A stretch of DNA of 9,129 nucleotides from Shewanellaceae bacterium UBA2521. Its GTDB lineage: Bacteria > Pseudomonadota > Gammaproteobacteria > Enterobacterales > Shewanellaceae. Position 1 is the stretch's first letter, and each line of letters opens with the position of its first letter. The notes under the pieces were generated by a model. The model saw only the letters and a list, made by a program, of their open reading frames with translations, was not told the origin of the DNA and did not search any database. The position numbers and the translations under genes were made by a program. Shown here in pieces: positions 1 to 6,340 of this stretch. The DNA is taken from NCBI GenBank assembly GCA_002341165.1, contig DDNL01000008.1:1-9129 (forward strand), given 5' to 3'.

Positions 1-29
1 TAATACGAAATAAATTGGTTGAAGAAATG

Positions 30-73
30 TGATGCATACTGCTTATTTTTATCTTATAAATTTCAGTGCATCA
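30..73. repeat. Imperfect inverted repeat / hairpin
   Basis: TGATGCA (30-36) and TGCATCA (67-73) are perfect 7-base complements. Just inside them CTG (39-41) can pair with CAG (64-66), leaving a two-base TA bulge and an AT-rich loop of 22 bases. No T-run follows the right arm directly, although TTTTTTT occurs at 84-90. It could be a weak transcription terminator of a gene left of the window, a protein-binding site, or chance. Confidence 0.3.
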
Positions 74-345
74 TCGTACAACATTTTTTTAGGTATGCAA
101 CGCTTAAGCTTTGGTACAGCTCAATAAAGCAACACCTATCATCATAGATGTTTTAGTTTTGATTATGACTCTGATAAAGTATCTGCGCTTACAAAATAGG
201 TTTATTCTATCGGCAAGACGACTTTTCTATTTCATCGAAACAATGCATTTCACAAACTCGTCTAACCGTAAATAAATCGATGTTTCATATCGCATAGGTT
301 CCAGATCACCTCTTTTGAATCTCACCCAAACGATACACAACAGAA

Positions 346-349
346 AGGA
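346..349 (+). promoter_or_regulatory. Ribosome binding site that fixes the TPR-FRG start
   Basis: AGGA, within AGAAAGGA, lies seven bases before the ATG at 357. The reading frame stays open up to a TTG at 315, but that codon has no purine-rich stretch at the right distance. The ATG at 357 is therefore the preferred start, which removes 14 residues from the longest possible protein. Confidence 0.75.
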
Positions 350-356
350 TACCAAC

Positions 357-2258
357 ATGACAAGGAAACCACCGTCTATAAAAAAGATGCTTCAACAAGG
401 TAAAAACTTCTTAGAGCAAAAAGAATATGACCAAGCGATTGATCAGTATCAAAACATATTAAAGATTAAACCTAAGCATCCTGATGCGATTTTTTATCTT
501 GGATATGCATTTTTGGAGCACGGTGAATATAATCAATCCATCGAACAATTTCAGAAAGTATTAAAGGTTCATCCTAGAAATATTAATGCACTTTATAATC
601 TTGGTTTGTCATTTGTAAATAACAATGAGTTTGATAAAGCTATCGAACACTTTCAACAAATATTAAATATTGAACCCAATAATATTGATGCACTTAATGA
701 GCTTGGTTTTTCATTTTTGGAGCAAGGTAATTATAATCAAGCCATCGAGAAATTTGAGAAAATATTAAAAATTGATGCTGAAAATATTAATGCGCTTTAT
801 AATCTTGGAGTCACTCTTTTAGAGAAAGATAAACACGATCAAGCCATGACAAAATTTCAGCAAGTATTAAATATTAATCCTGAAAACATTAATGCGCTTT
901 ATAATCTGGGCATCACACTTTTAGAGAAAAGTAAATACGATGAATCTATGCTTCAATTTCAGAAAGTATTAAAAAATCAACCTCAACATATCGAAGCACT
1001 TCATAATATTGGTTTCGTATTTGCAAAGAAAGGTGATCACGATCAAGCTATCGAACAATTTCAGAAAGTATTAAATATTAATCCTGAAAACATTAATGCG
1101 CTTTATAATCTTGGCACAGTATTTTTAAGACAAGATAACTATGACCAAGCTATACAACAATTTCAAGAAGTATTAACAATTGACTCAAAACATATTGGTG
1201 CACTTAATAACATTGGCACCACACTTCTCAATAAAGGTAACTTTGAGAAAGCTATAAAGCAATTTCATCATTTATTGGACATTAAGACTGATGATCTTCA
1301 AACACTTACCAACCTAGGCATAGCATACGGCTCTAAAGAAGATTATGACTCTGCGCTCGAATATTTGAGACGCGCCCAAGATGTAAATCCTCAAGATAAA
1401 GTAGTTCAAAATTATATTGCAAAAGCCATTCGTCTCCAAAATAAAGAGTCTGAGACTGAAATAGAGACCGAACAGTTATATACAACCTATGATTGCAAGA
1501 ATTGGTCTGAAATCAATGTCCAGATTAAAGAGATTCAACAAGAAAATGAGTTTTCTGTTTTATTATATCGAGGTCATGAAGATGCTGATTGGGAGCTGAA
1601 ACCGACGATTTATCGTGGTCAAAAAAATAAATTTGATGCCTATAAAAAAACGTTTCAACTCAAAGCCAATCAATTTCTTGACGACTTTGATAGCGCTCTA
1701 CTCCGTAAAGGAAGAGAAAAAGAGCTCGAAGCCCAAATGCAGCATTACGGTATTCCCACGCATTATTTAGATTGGACCGAGTCGCCTTTAACTGCTCTTT
1801 ATTTTGCTTTAGCCAAAGGCGATGATTTTAATGAAACACCGATTACGGATATCTGTTTATGGGTTGTAAGCATACCAGAGGAAAATATTAAAATGCTGAC
1901 AGAGGAATTTAAGCCCCAATCTGAAACAAAAGAAAAAGTGCATTTTTTAGTACCTGAGCTCAATAATCAGCGCATCGTGAACCAAAAAGGCTACTTTTCT
2001 TATGTTACGGGCGATCAAGGCGATCAATGCTTATCACACACTTTAAAGGATTACTCTGATATCAAGTTATTTAAAATCGTCTTAAACAATGATTTTGAAG
2101 GCACACAAAATAAAGCAGCTAAAAAAGATTTATTGCGCTTAGGTATGTCGCCCACATCCATTTATCCTGATTTTATCGGTTTAAAACAAGAAGTCCTTGG
2201 ACACAGTAAAGACTTTAAACAAAGTACATATGAAAGCCATAAAGATTTTGATTTATGA
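357..2258 (+). CDS. TPR-repeat protein with C-terminal FRG domain
   Basis: This 633-residue, probably cytoplasmic protein has no signal peptide or membrane segment. Residues 10-349 are ten consecutive 34-residue TPR units (typical unit start ALYNLG, then YDQAIEQFQKVL), which should form a superhelical protein-binding scaffold. A linker (350-398) leads to an FRG domain (about 399-610). Its name-giving motif is YRGHEDADW (404-412), followed by HYGIPTHYLDW (463-473), ESPLTALYFALA (475-486), NQKGYF (542-547) and LGMSPTSIYPD (595-605). FRG is a Pfam domain of unknown biochemical function. The gene is AT-rich (about 27% GC in a sampled stretch, against about 45% in hsdM), which suggests a separate origin. 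It is transcribed alone and ends at a strong terminator. I infer that the TPR part senses or binds a partner and the FRG part is the effector. The domain call is firm; the defence role is a guess from position. Confidence 0.85.
   Translation: MTRKPPSIKKMLQQGKNFLEQKEYDQAIDQYQNILKIKPKHPDAIFYLGYAFLEHGEYNQSIEQFQKVLKVHPRNINALYNLGLSFVNNNEFDKAIEHFQQILNIEPNNIDALNELGFSFLEQGNYNQAIEKFEKILKIDAENINALYNLGVTLLEKDKHDQAMTKFQQVLNINPENINALYNLGITLLEKSKYDESMLQFQKVLKNQPQHIEALHNIGFVFAKKGDHDQAIEQFQKVLNINPENINALYNLGTVFLRQDNYDQAIQQFQEVLTIDSKHIGALNNIGTTLLNKGNFEKAIKQFHHLLDIKTDDLQTLTNLGIAYGSKEDYDSALEYLRRAQDVNPQDKVVQNYIAKAIRLQNKESETEIETEQLYTTYDCKNWSEINVQIKEIQQENEFSVLLYRGHEDADWELKPTIYRGQKNKFDAYKKTFQLKANQFLDDFDSALLRKGREKELEAQMQHYGIPTHYLDWTESPLTALYFALAKGDDFNETPITDICLWVVSIPEENIKMLTEEFKPQSETKEKVHFLVPELNNQRIVNQKGYFSYVTGDQGDQCLSHTLKDYSDIKLFKIVLNNDFEGTQNKAAKKDLLRLGMSPTSIYPDFIGLKQEVLGHSKDFKQSTYESHKDFDL
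862..907 (+). repeat. 46-bp exact direct repeat, copy 1
   Basis: This stretch is identical to 1066-1111, exactly 204 bp (two TPR units) downstream. It covers the end of TPR 5 and the start of TPR 6. The match is bounded by C versus A on the left and G versus T on the right. Confidence 0.9.
1066..1111 (+). repeat. 46-bp exact direct repeat, copy 2
   Basis: Second copy of the 862-907 sequence, covering the end of TPR 7 and the start of TPR 8. Recombination between the copies would remove or add 204 bp, that is exactly two TPR units, and keep the reading frame. Confidence 0.9.
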
Positions 2259-2332
2259 CTTTAAAATAACGTACTTTCTACCTAGCCTCTTAGAAAAATT
2301 GAAGTCAAGCCTTCAAGCGTTCAGTGAATTCC

Positions 2333-2357
2333 AAACGACCTTCGGGTCGTTTTTTTT
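2333..2357 (+). terminator. Rho-independent terminator after the TPR-FRG gene
   Basis: AAACGACC (2333-2340) pairs with GGTCGTTT (2345-2352) around a TTCG loop. The closing C(UUCG)G tetraloop is unusually stable in RNA. A run of eight T (2350-2357) follows. It lies 75 bases after the TGA of the TPR-FRG gene and separates that gene from the hsd operon. The A-run on the left arm is short, so termination is mainly from the left, though the stem could also act weakly on the other strand. Confidence 0.93.
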
Positions 2358-2405
2358 CATCCTTCAAACCTTAACTTAATAAACTGGATATCTTACTCAA
2401 CCCTA

Positions 2406-2435
2406 TCGACGCAACTGAAGCTTGTTTGATATAAT
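2406..2435 (+). promoter_or_regulatory. Likely sigma70 promoter of the hsd operon
   Basis: A perfect TATAAT -10 box lies at 2430-2435. The best -35 partner is TCGACG (2406-2411), which matches four of six consensus bases with an 18-base spacer. Transcription would start near 2442 and leave a leader of about 70 bases before hsdM. It lies after the terminator of the upstream gene, as expected for an independent operon promoter. The -10 box is strong evidence; the -35 box is only fair. Confidence 0.6.
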
Positions 2436-2445
2436 CGCTTCAGTT
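2413..2445. repeat. 9-bp inverted repeat flanking the hsd -10 box
   Basis: AACTGAAGC (2413-2421) and GCTTCAGTT (2437-2445) are perfect complements separated by 15 bases that contain the TATAAT box. T residues continue to 2448, so as RNA it could be a weak second terminator for read-through from the left. The predicted transcription start falls within the right arm, so the hsd mRNA itself could not form the hairpin. A DNA-binding role, as an operator for a dimeric regulator of hsd expression, is an alternative. No regulator gene is present in the window. Confidence 0.5.
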
Positions 2446-2510
2446 TTTACATTTTTTTCAGGCGCTTAGTTTTTTATCTGGCGTTCCCTTCTTTTTCGAT
2501 AGGTATATTC

Positions 2511-4859
2511 ATGGCTCAACAAAATTTTAGTCAACTGGCTTCACTCATTTGGTCGGTTGCCGATTTATTACGCGGTGATTTTAAGCAATCGCAATATGGT
2601 CGCATTATCCTTCCTTTTACTTTATTACGTCGATTAGAATGTGTTCTTGAAGGAACGCAAGACACAGCGGTTGCAGCGCATAAAAAGTATCAAAATAGTG
2701 GCATTTCTGAAGAGATGATGGAAGACGCCTTGCTGCACGAGATCAACAATGAGCGCAAACGCACTAACAAGCCTGAGCTGAAGTTTTACAACACCTCACC
2801 TTTAACCTTTTCGACATTAAGTTCGAGCCAAGTGCGCCAAGACTTAAACCATTACATTCAAAGCTTTTCTAGCGATGCGCGTGAAATTTTTACCCATTTC
2901 AATTTTGATGATTTTATCGATCAACTCCGCGAAGCCAACTTGCTGTACAAAGTGGTCGAAAAATTTGCAGGGTTTGATCTCAGCTTGCAAAGCGTTTCTA
3001 ATCACGACATGGGTTTGGTGTTTGAAGAACTGATTCGCAGGTTCGCAGAAAGCTCCAATGAAACCGCAGGAGAACACTTTACGCCACGCGATATCGTAGA
3101 ACTGACTACCTCTTTGGTTTTTTGTGAAGACGATGCAGCGTTAACGCAACGTGGTATTGTGCGTACTATTTATGACCCGACCGCAGGTACAGGAGGCTTT
3201 TTATCTTCAGGTACCGAGCATGTGCAAGAGCTCAATGCAAAAGCCATTTTAAAAGCTTATGGCCAAGAGCTGAACCCTGAATCTTATGCTATTTGTAAAG
3301 CCGATATGCTCATTAAAGGCGAAGATGTACAACAAATTAAACTGGGTAATACCTTATCGCAAGATCAGCTTCAACAAGAGAAATTCGACTACATGCTTTC
3401 TAATCCGCCTTTTGGCGTCGATTGGAAAAAAATTGAAAATACAATTAAAGATGAACACCTTGTGCAAGGTGAAGCAGGTCGTTTTGGTGCAGGTTTACCT
3501 AGAGTTTCCGACGGTTCTTTGTTGTTTTTAATGCATTTGATCAGCAAGATGCGTCCTGAAGATGCACAACATGAGCAAGGCAGTCGCATTGGTATTATTT
3601 TAAATGGTTCGCCTTTGTTTACAGGTAGCGCAGGCAGTGGCGAAAGTGAAATCCGTCGTTCTATTTTAGAACAGGATTTGCTAGAAGCCATTATCGCCCT
3701 ACCGACCGATATGTTTTATAACACAGGCATTGCCACTTACATTTGGATTTTATCTAATAAAAAATCAGCCGAGCGCCAAGGCAAAGTGCAACTGATTGAT
3801 GGCAGCCATCTTTATGAAAAAATGCGGAAATCGCTCGGCAGTAAACGCCATCAAATTAGTGAAGCGGATCAAGATTTAATTGTACGCACCTTTGGCAAGG
3901 CTAAAGCGGTCGAAGCCTTCGAGCTTGATAAGCCTGAAGAACAAAAATCAAACCGAGGTCGGCAAAGCGCGAAAAAAGACAAAACCCAGCGCACCTTTGC
4001 CAGCAAGATTTTTCCGAATCATGCTTTTGGTTATCGTCGTGTCACCATTGAGCGTCCATTACGTTTATCGGTCGCCTTAACGGATGAGCGCATCAGTTCA
4101 CTTGAATTTGCGCCAAAACCCTTTGAGAGCGTGATGCCTGATCTCAAGCACCAATTCGGCAGCCATTGGCAATCGAGCAACTACGGCACCTTTGCCGAAG
4201 CTGATCATGAGCAGATCAAAGCCTTCTTAAAAGCCAACTATCCAGAGCTGAAAGCCAAACAGGTCAATACCTTGCTCGATCCTGAAATCTGGCAGTTTCA
4301 GCAGCAATTACACAGCAAAGTGAAACAGTTACAACAGCAACTTGGCACGCAGCAATGGGACAATTGGAACCAGTTTGAAACCGATCTTAAAAAAGCCTGT
4401 AAAGTATGCGCTATCAAACTCGACGGCAAAGAAAGCAAGCAACTACGCAACGCCTGTAGCTGGACGAATCCTGAAGCTGATCCTGTGGTGAAAAAAGTTC
4501 TTAAAGAAGCAGCGCAACCGCTTTATGGTGCTTTTGCTCATCAAAACAAAGTGGTTGAGTTTGAGCAAGATGGCGACTTGCGCGACCAAGAAACCATTGC
4601 ACTGAATCCAGATGTACACACCATCCGCTTGATTGAAGATTACTTTTATAAAGAAGTGCAACCGCATGTGCCTGATGCCTGGATGAACGCCGACAAGCGT
4701 GACGAAAAAGACGGCGAAATCGGTATCGTCGGTTATGAAATCCCTTTCAACCGCCATTTCTACCAATACCAACCACCGCGCGATTTAGCCGAGATTGATG
4801 CTGATCTGGATGCCGTCAGCCGTGACATCATGCAACTGTTGCAAGAGGTGCATGTATGA
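2511..4859 (+). CDS. hsdM: Type I restriction-modification methyltransferase subunit HsdM
   Basis: This 782-residue cytoplasmic protein transfers a methyl group from S-adenosylmethionine to N6 of adenine in the target chosen by HsdS. An N-terminal helical HsdM_N-type domain (about 6-160, starting FSQLASLIWSVADLLRG) precedes the N6-adenine methyltransferase domain (about 165-470). Visible motifs are AGEHFTP (186-192), the SAM-binding motif I DPTAGTGGF (222-230) and the catalytic motif IV NPPF (298-301). A basic linker (about 476-496) leads to an extra C-terminal region of about 285 residues, which makes the protein much longer than classical HsdM such as EcoKI (about 530). The start has only a weak AGG (2501-2503), seven bases upstream. 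Its stop overlaps the hsdS start (ATGA). The call is firm; the role of the C-terminal part, perhaps contact with HsdS or HsdR, is inferred. Confidence 0.95.
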   Translation: MAQQNFSQLASLIWSVADLLRGDFKQSQYGRIILPFTLLRRLECVLEGTQDTAVAAHKKYQNSGISEEMMEDALLHEINNERKRTNKPELKFYNTSPLTFSTLSSSQVRQDLNHYIQSFSSDAREIFTHFNFDDFIDQLREANLLYKVVEKFAGFDLSLQSVSNHDMGLVFEELIRRFAESSNETAGEHFTPRDIVELTTSLVFCEDDAALTQRGIVRTIYDPTAGTGGFLSSGTEHVQELNAKAILKAYGQELNPESYAICKADMLIKGEDVQQIKLGNTLSQDQLQQEKFDYMLSNPPFGVDWKKIENTIKDEHLVQGEAGRFGAGLPRVSDGSLLFLMHLISKMRPEDAQHEQGSRIGIILNGSPLFTGSAGSGESEIRRSILEQDLLEAIIALPTDMFYNTGIATYIWILSNKKSAERQGKVQLIDGSHLYEKMRKSLGSKRHQISEADQDLIVRTFGKAKAVEAFELDKPEEQKSNRGRQSAKKDKTQRTFASKIFPNHAFGYRRVTIERPLRLSVALTDERISSLEFAPKPFESVMPDLKHQFGSHWQSSNYGTFAEADHEQIKAFLKANYPELKAKQVNTLLDPEIWQFQQQLHSKVKQLQQQLGTQQWDNWNQFETDLKKACKVCAIKLDGKESKQLRNACSWTNPEADPVVKKVLKEAAQPLYGAFAHQNKVVEFEQDGDLRDQETIALNPDVHTIRLIEDYFYKEVQPHVPDAWMNADKRDEKDGEIGIVGYEIPFNRHFYQYQPPRDLAEIDADLDAVSRDIMQLLQEVHV

Positions 4860-4872
4860 AGGCAAAACAAGG
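4844..4872 (+). promoter_or_regulatory. Two ribosome binding sites for alternative hsdS starts
   Basis: AGAGG (4844-4848), inside the end of hsdM, serves the ATG at 4856 with a seven-base gap. AAGG (4869-4872) serves an in-frame ATG at 4880, also with a seven-base gap. The first start gives an ATGA overlap with the hsdM stop and translational coupling. The second gives a protein beginning MTHATSTEQL, eight residues shorter. Sequence alone does not decide between them. Confidence 0.55.
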
Positions 4873-6340
4873 TACAACAATGACCCATGCAACGTCAACC
4901 GAACAACTGCGTGCAAGCCGTTATCAACCTTATCCGAAGTACAAAGATTCAGGGGTTGAATGGTTGGGTGAGATGCCTGAGGGGTGGTATTCATCAAAGT
5001 TGAAATATTATTGCTACATTACAGATGGTAGCCATTACTCTCCTAAAATAAGTAACGAAGGAAAATATTATATTTCTGTAAGCGATGTGAAGTGTAATTT
5101 CATTGACTTCGATAATGCAAAGAAAATACTAGTAGAAGATTATTCTAATTTAGAGAAAGAGGGCTGTAAGCCTGAAAATGGAGATATTTTACTAACTAAA
5201 GATGGAACAATAGGTAGAGCATGTATCGTATACGAAAATATGCCAGATTTCGTTGTGCTATCTTCCTTGGGTATTATAAGAAGCTTATCTATATTCAATA
5301 AGTTATATTTATACTACTACTTAATTTCTTCTCATAATGTACAACAAATGTATAGTTTAATTCATGGTTCAGCGCTTAAAAGAATGACTATATCTAAAAT
5401 TAAAGAATTAATTAACCTACTTCCTCCACTCAAAGAACAAACCCAAATCGCCAACTTCCTCGATCATGAAACCCAAAAGATCGACACGCTCATCAGCAAG
5501 CAAGAGCAGTTAATCGCATTATTGCAAGAAAAAAGGCAAGCGCTGATCAGTCATGCTGTCACCAAAGGACTCGACCCCAATGCCAAAATGAAAGATTCAG
5601 GCGTTGCATGGCTCGGTGAGATTCCTGAGGGTTGGAAGATCTCAAAGCTAAAATACTACTGTTATATCACAGATGGAAGTCACTACTCTCCAAAAACTTG
5701 TGACCAAGGAGAATATTATATATCTGTAAGCGATGTAAAAATTAATACAATAGATTTTAATAACGCAAAAAAAATATCAAACCAAGATTATAATAATTTA
5801 GAGAAAGATGGATGCAAGCCTAAAAATGGAGACATTTTATTAACTAAAGACGGTACGATAGGCCGAGCATGTATCGTAAATAATGCAATGCCCAATTTTG
5901 TGATTTTATCATCTCTAGGAATCATCAGAAGTCAATCTGTATTCAATAAATTATATTTATACTTTTATTTAATTTCTCAGCACAATGTACAACAAATGTT
6001 TAGCATGATTCATGGCTCCGCACTCAAAAGAATGACTATATCGAAAATAAAAGAGCTAACTAACTTACTCCCCCCACTCAATGAACAAACCCAAATCGCC
6101 GACTACCTCGACACCCAAACCGCCAAGATCGACACCCTCATCGACAAAGCCAAGCAAGCCATTGATTTATTGCAAGAGCGGCGCACTGCGCTGATTTCGG
6201 CAGCGGTGACAGGTAAGATAGATCTGCGGAATTGGCAAGCGCCTGCTGTCTCTAACGTACAAGCAGCGCAACCAACCACGCACGATGTGAAAGACAAAGC
6301 GTTATCGACCATTTCAGAGCCGATGGAGGTCTGTGCATGA
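4856..6340 (+). CDS. hsdS: Type I restriction-modification specificity subunit HsdS with twin TRDs
   Basis: HsdS reads the DNA target and holds two HsdM and two HsdR subunits in place. This 494-residue copy shows the normal plan: a lead-in (about 26-45, ending WLGEMPEGW), recognition domain 1, a helical spacer (about 203-245, with KIDTLISKQEQLIALLQEKR), a second lead-in (WLGEIPEGW), recognition domain 2, a second helix (KIDTLIDKAKQAIDLLQERR) and a tail. Unusually, residues 47-203 and 263-419 are near copies: 128 of 157 are identical by hand count, without gaps. The recognition domains are AT-rich (about 20-27% GC in samples) while the central spacer is about 48%, the usual sign of exchanged recognition domains. 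The expected target is an interrupted palindrome; its bases cannot be read from sequence. The stop overlaps the hsdR start (ATGA). An alternative start is at 4880. Confidence 0.95.
   Translation: MKAKQGTTMTHATSTEQLRASRYQPYPKYKDSGVEWLGEMPEGWYSSKLKYYCYITDGSHYSPKISNEGKYYISVSDVKCNFIDFDNAKKILVEDYSNLEKEGCKPENGDILLTKDGTIGRACIVYENMPDFVVLSSLGIIRSLSIFNKLYLYYYLISSHNVQQMYSLIHGSALKRMTISKIKELINLLPPLKEQTQIANFLDHETQKIDTLISKQEQLIALLQEKRQALISHAVTKGLDPNAKMKDSGVAWLGEIPEGWKISKLKYYCYITDGSHYSPKTCDQGEYYISVSDVKINTIDFNNAKKISNQDYNNLEKDGCKPKNGDILLTKDGTIGRACIVNNAMPNFVILSSLGIIRSQSVFNKLYLYFYLISQHNVQQMFSMIHGSALKRMTISKIKELTNLLPPLNEQTQIADYLDTQTAKIDTLIDKAKQAIDLLQERRTALISAAVTGKIDLRNWQAPAVSNVQAAQPTTHDVKDKALSTISEPMEVCA
4943..5590 (+). 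repeat. HsdS internal repeat unit 1 (216 residues)
   Basis: This unit covers HsdS residues 30-245 and runs from KDSGVEWLGE through recognition domain 1 and the central helix to the next KDSG. It aligns without gaps to unit 2 over the recognition domain. Differences cluster at residues 65-70, at the CNF / INT position, at ILVEDYS / ISNQDYN, and at YENMPD / NNAMPN. Confidence 0.85.
5591..6238 (+). repeat. HsdS internal repeat unit 2 (216 residues)
   Basis: This unit covers HsdS residues 246-461, with the same period of 648 bp as unit 1. Fully conserved blocks include SKLKYYCYITDGSHYSPK, NGDILLTKDGTIGRACIV and IHGSALKRMTISKIKEL. In NGDILLTKDGTIGRACIV, 7 of 18 codons differ from unit 1, all silently. 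In ALKRMTISKIKEL, 6 of 13 differ, again all silently. Confidence 0.85.

Larger units (their letters stand above)
1..356. other. AT-rich non-coding leader with no recognisable gene
   Basis: I see no convincing coding sequence on either strand here, and no tRNA- or rRNA-like structure. The stretch is AT-rich with scattered stops. It holds one imperfect inverted repeat near its left end (30-73) and, at its right end, the ribosome binding site of the TPR-FRG gene. The promoter of that gene should lie here, but no pair of -35 and -10 hexamers matches the consensus well enough to name. The stretch could be the edge of a genomic island or plain intergenic DNA. Confidence 0.6.
384..1403 (+). repeat. 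Array of ten 34-residue TPR units (102-bp period)
   Basis: Ten back-to-back 102-bp units encode residues 10-349 without spacing errors. Units 2 to 9 share the pattern A-L-x-N-L/I-G at the start and a D-x-A-I/M-x-x-F-x-x-V/I-L core, usually followed by NxNPENIN-like turns. The last unit (316-349) is more diverged and probably caps the superhelix. The inner units are also similar at the DNA level, so the array can recombine with itself. Confidence 0.85.

Noticed and set aside
315..356. Extension of the TPR-FRG protein to a TTG start at 315
   Set aside because: There is no ribosome binding site at the right distance, while the ATG at 357 has AGGA seven bases before it, and the extra 14 residues lie outside the TPR pattern.
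2197..2379. 60-residue + strand reading frame overlapping the end of the TPR-FRG gene
   Set aside because: It overlaps the coding end of a firm gene in another frame, runs through the intrinsic terminator, and has no recognisable protein character.
2443..2510. Possible riboswitch or attenuator in the hsdM leader
   Set aside because: The leader is pyrimidine-rich with T-tracts but shows no stable stem or conserved riboswitch core; it is only an ordinary AT-rich leader with a weak ribosome binding site.
4443..4772. 109-residue - strand reading frame inside hsdM
   Set aside because: It lies wholly antisense to the HsdM C-terminal region, without its own ribosome binding site or a recognisable domain.
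4943..6238. Phase-variable inversion of hsdS
   Set aside because: The two 216-residue units are direct, not inverted, repeats, and there is no silent hsdS cassette, invertase gene or inverted repeat pair in the window.
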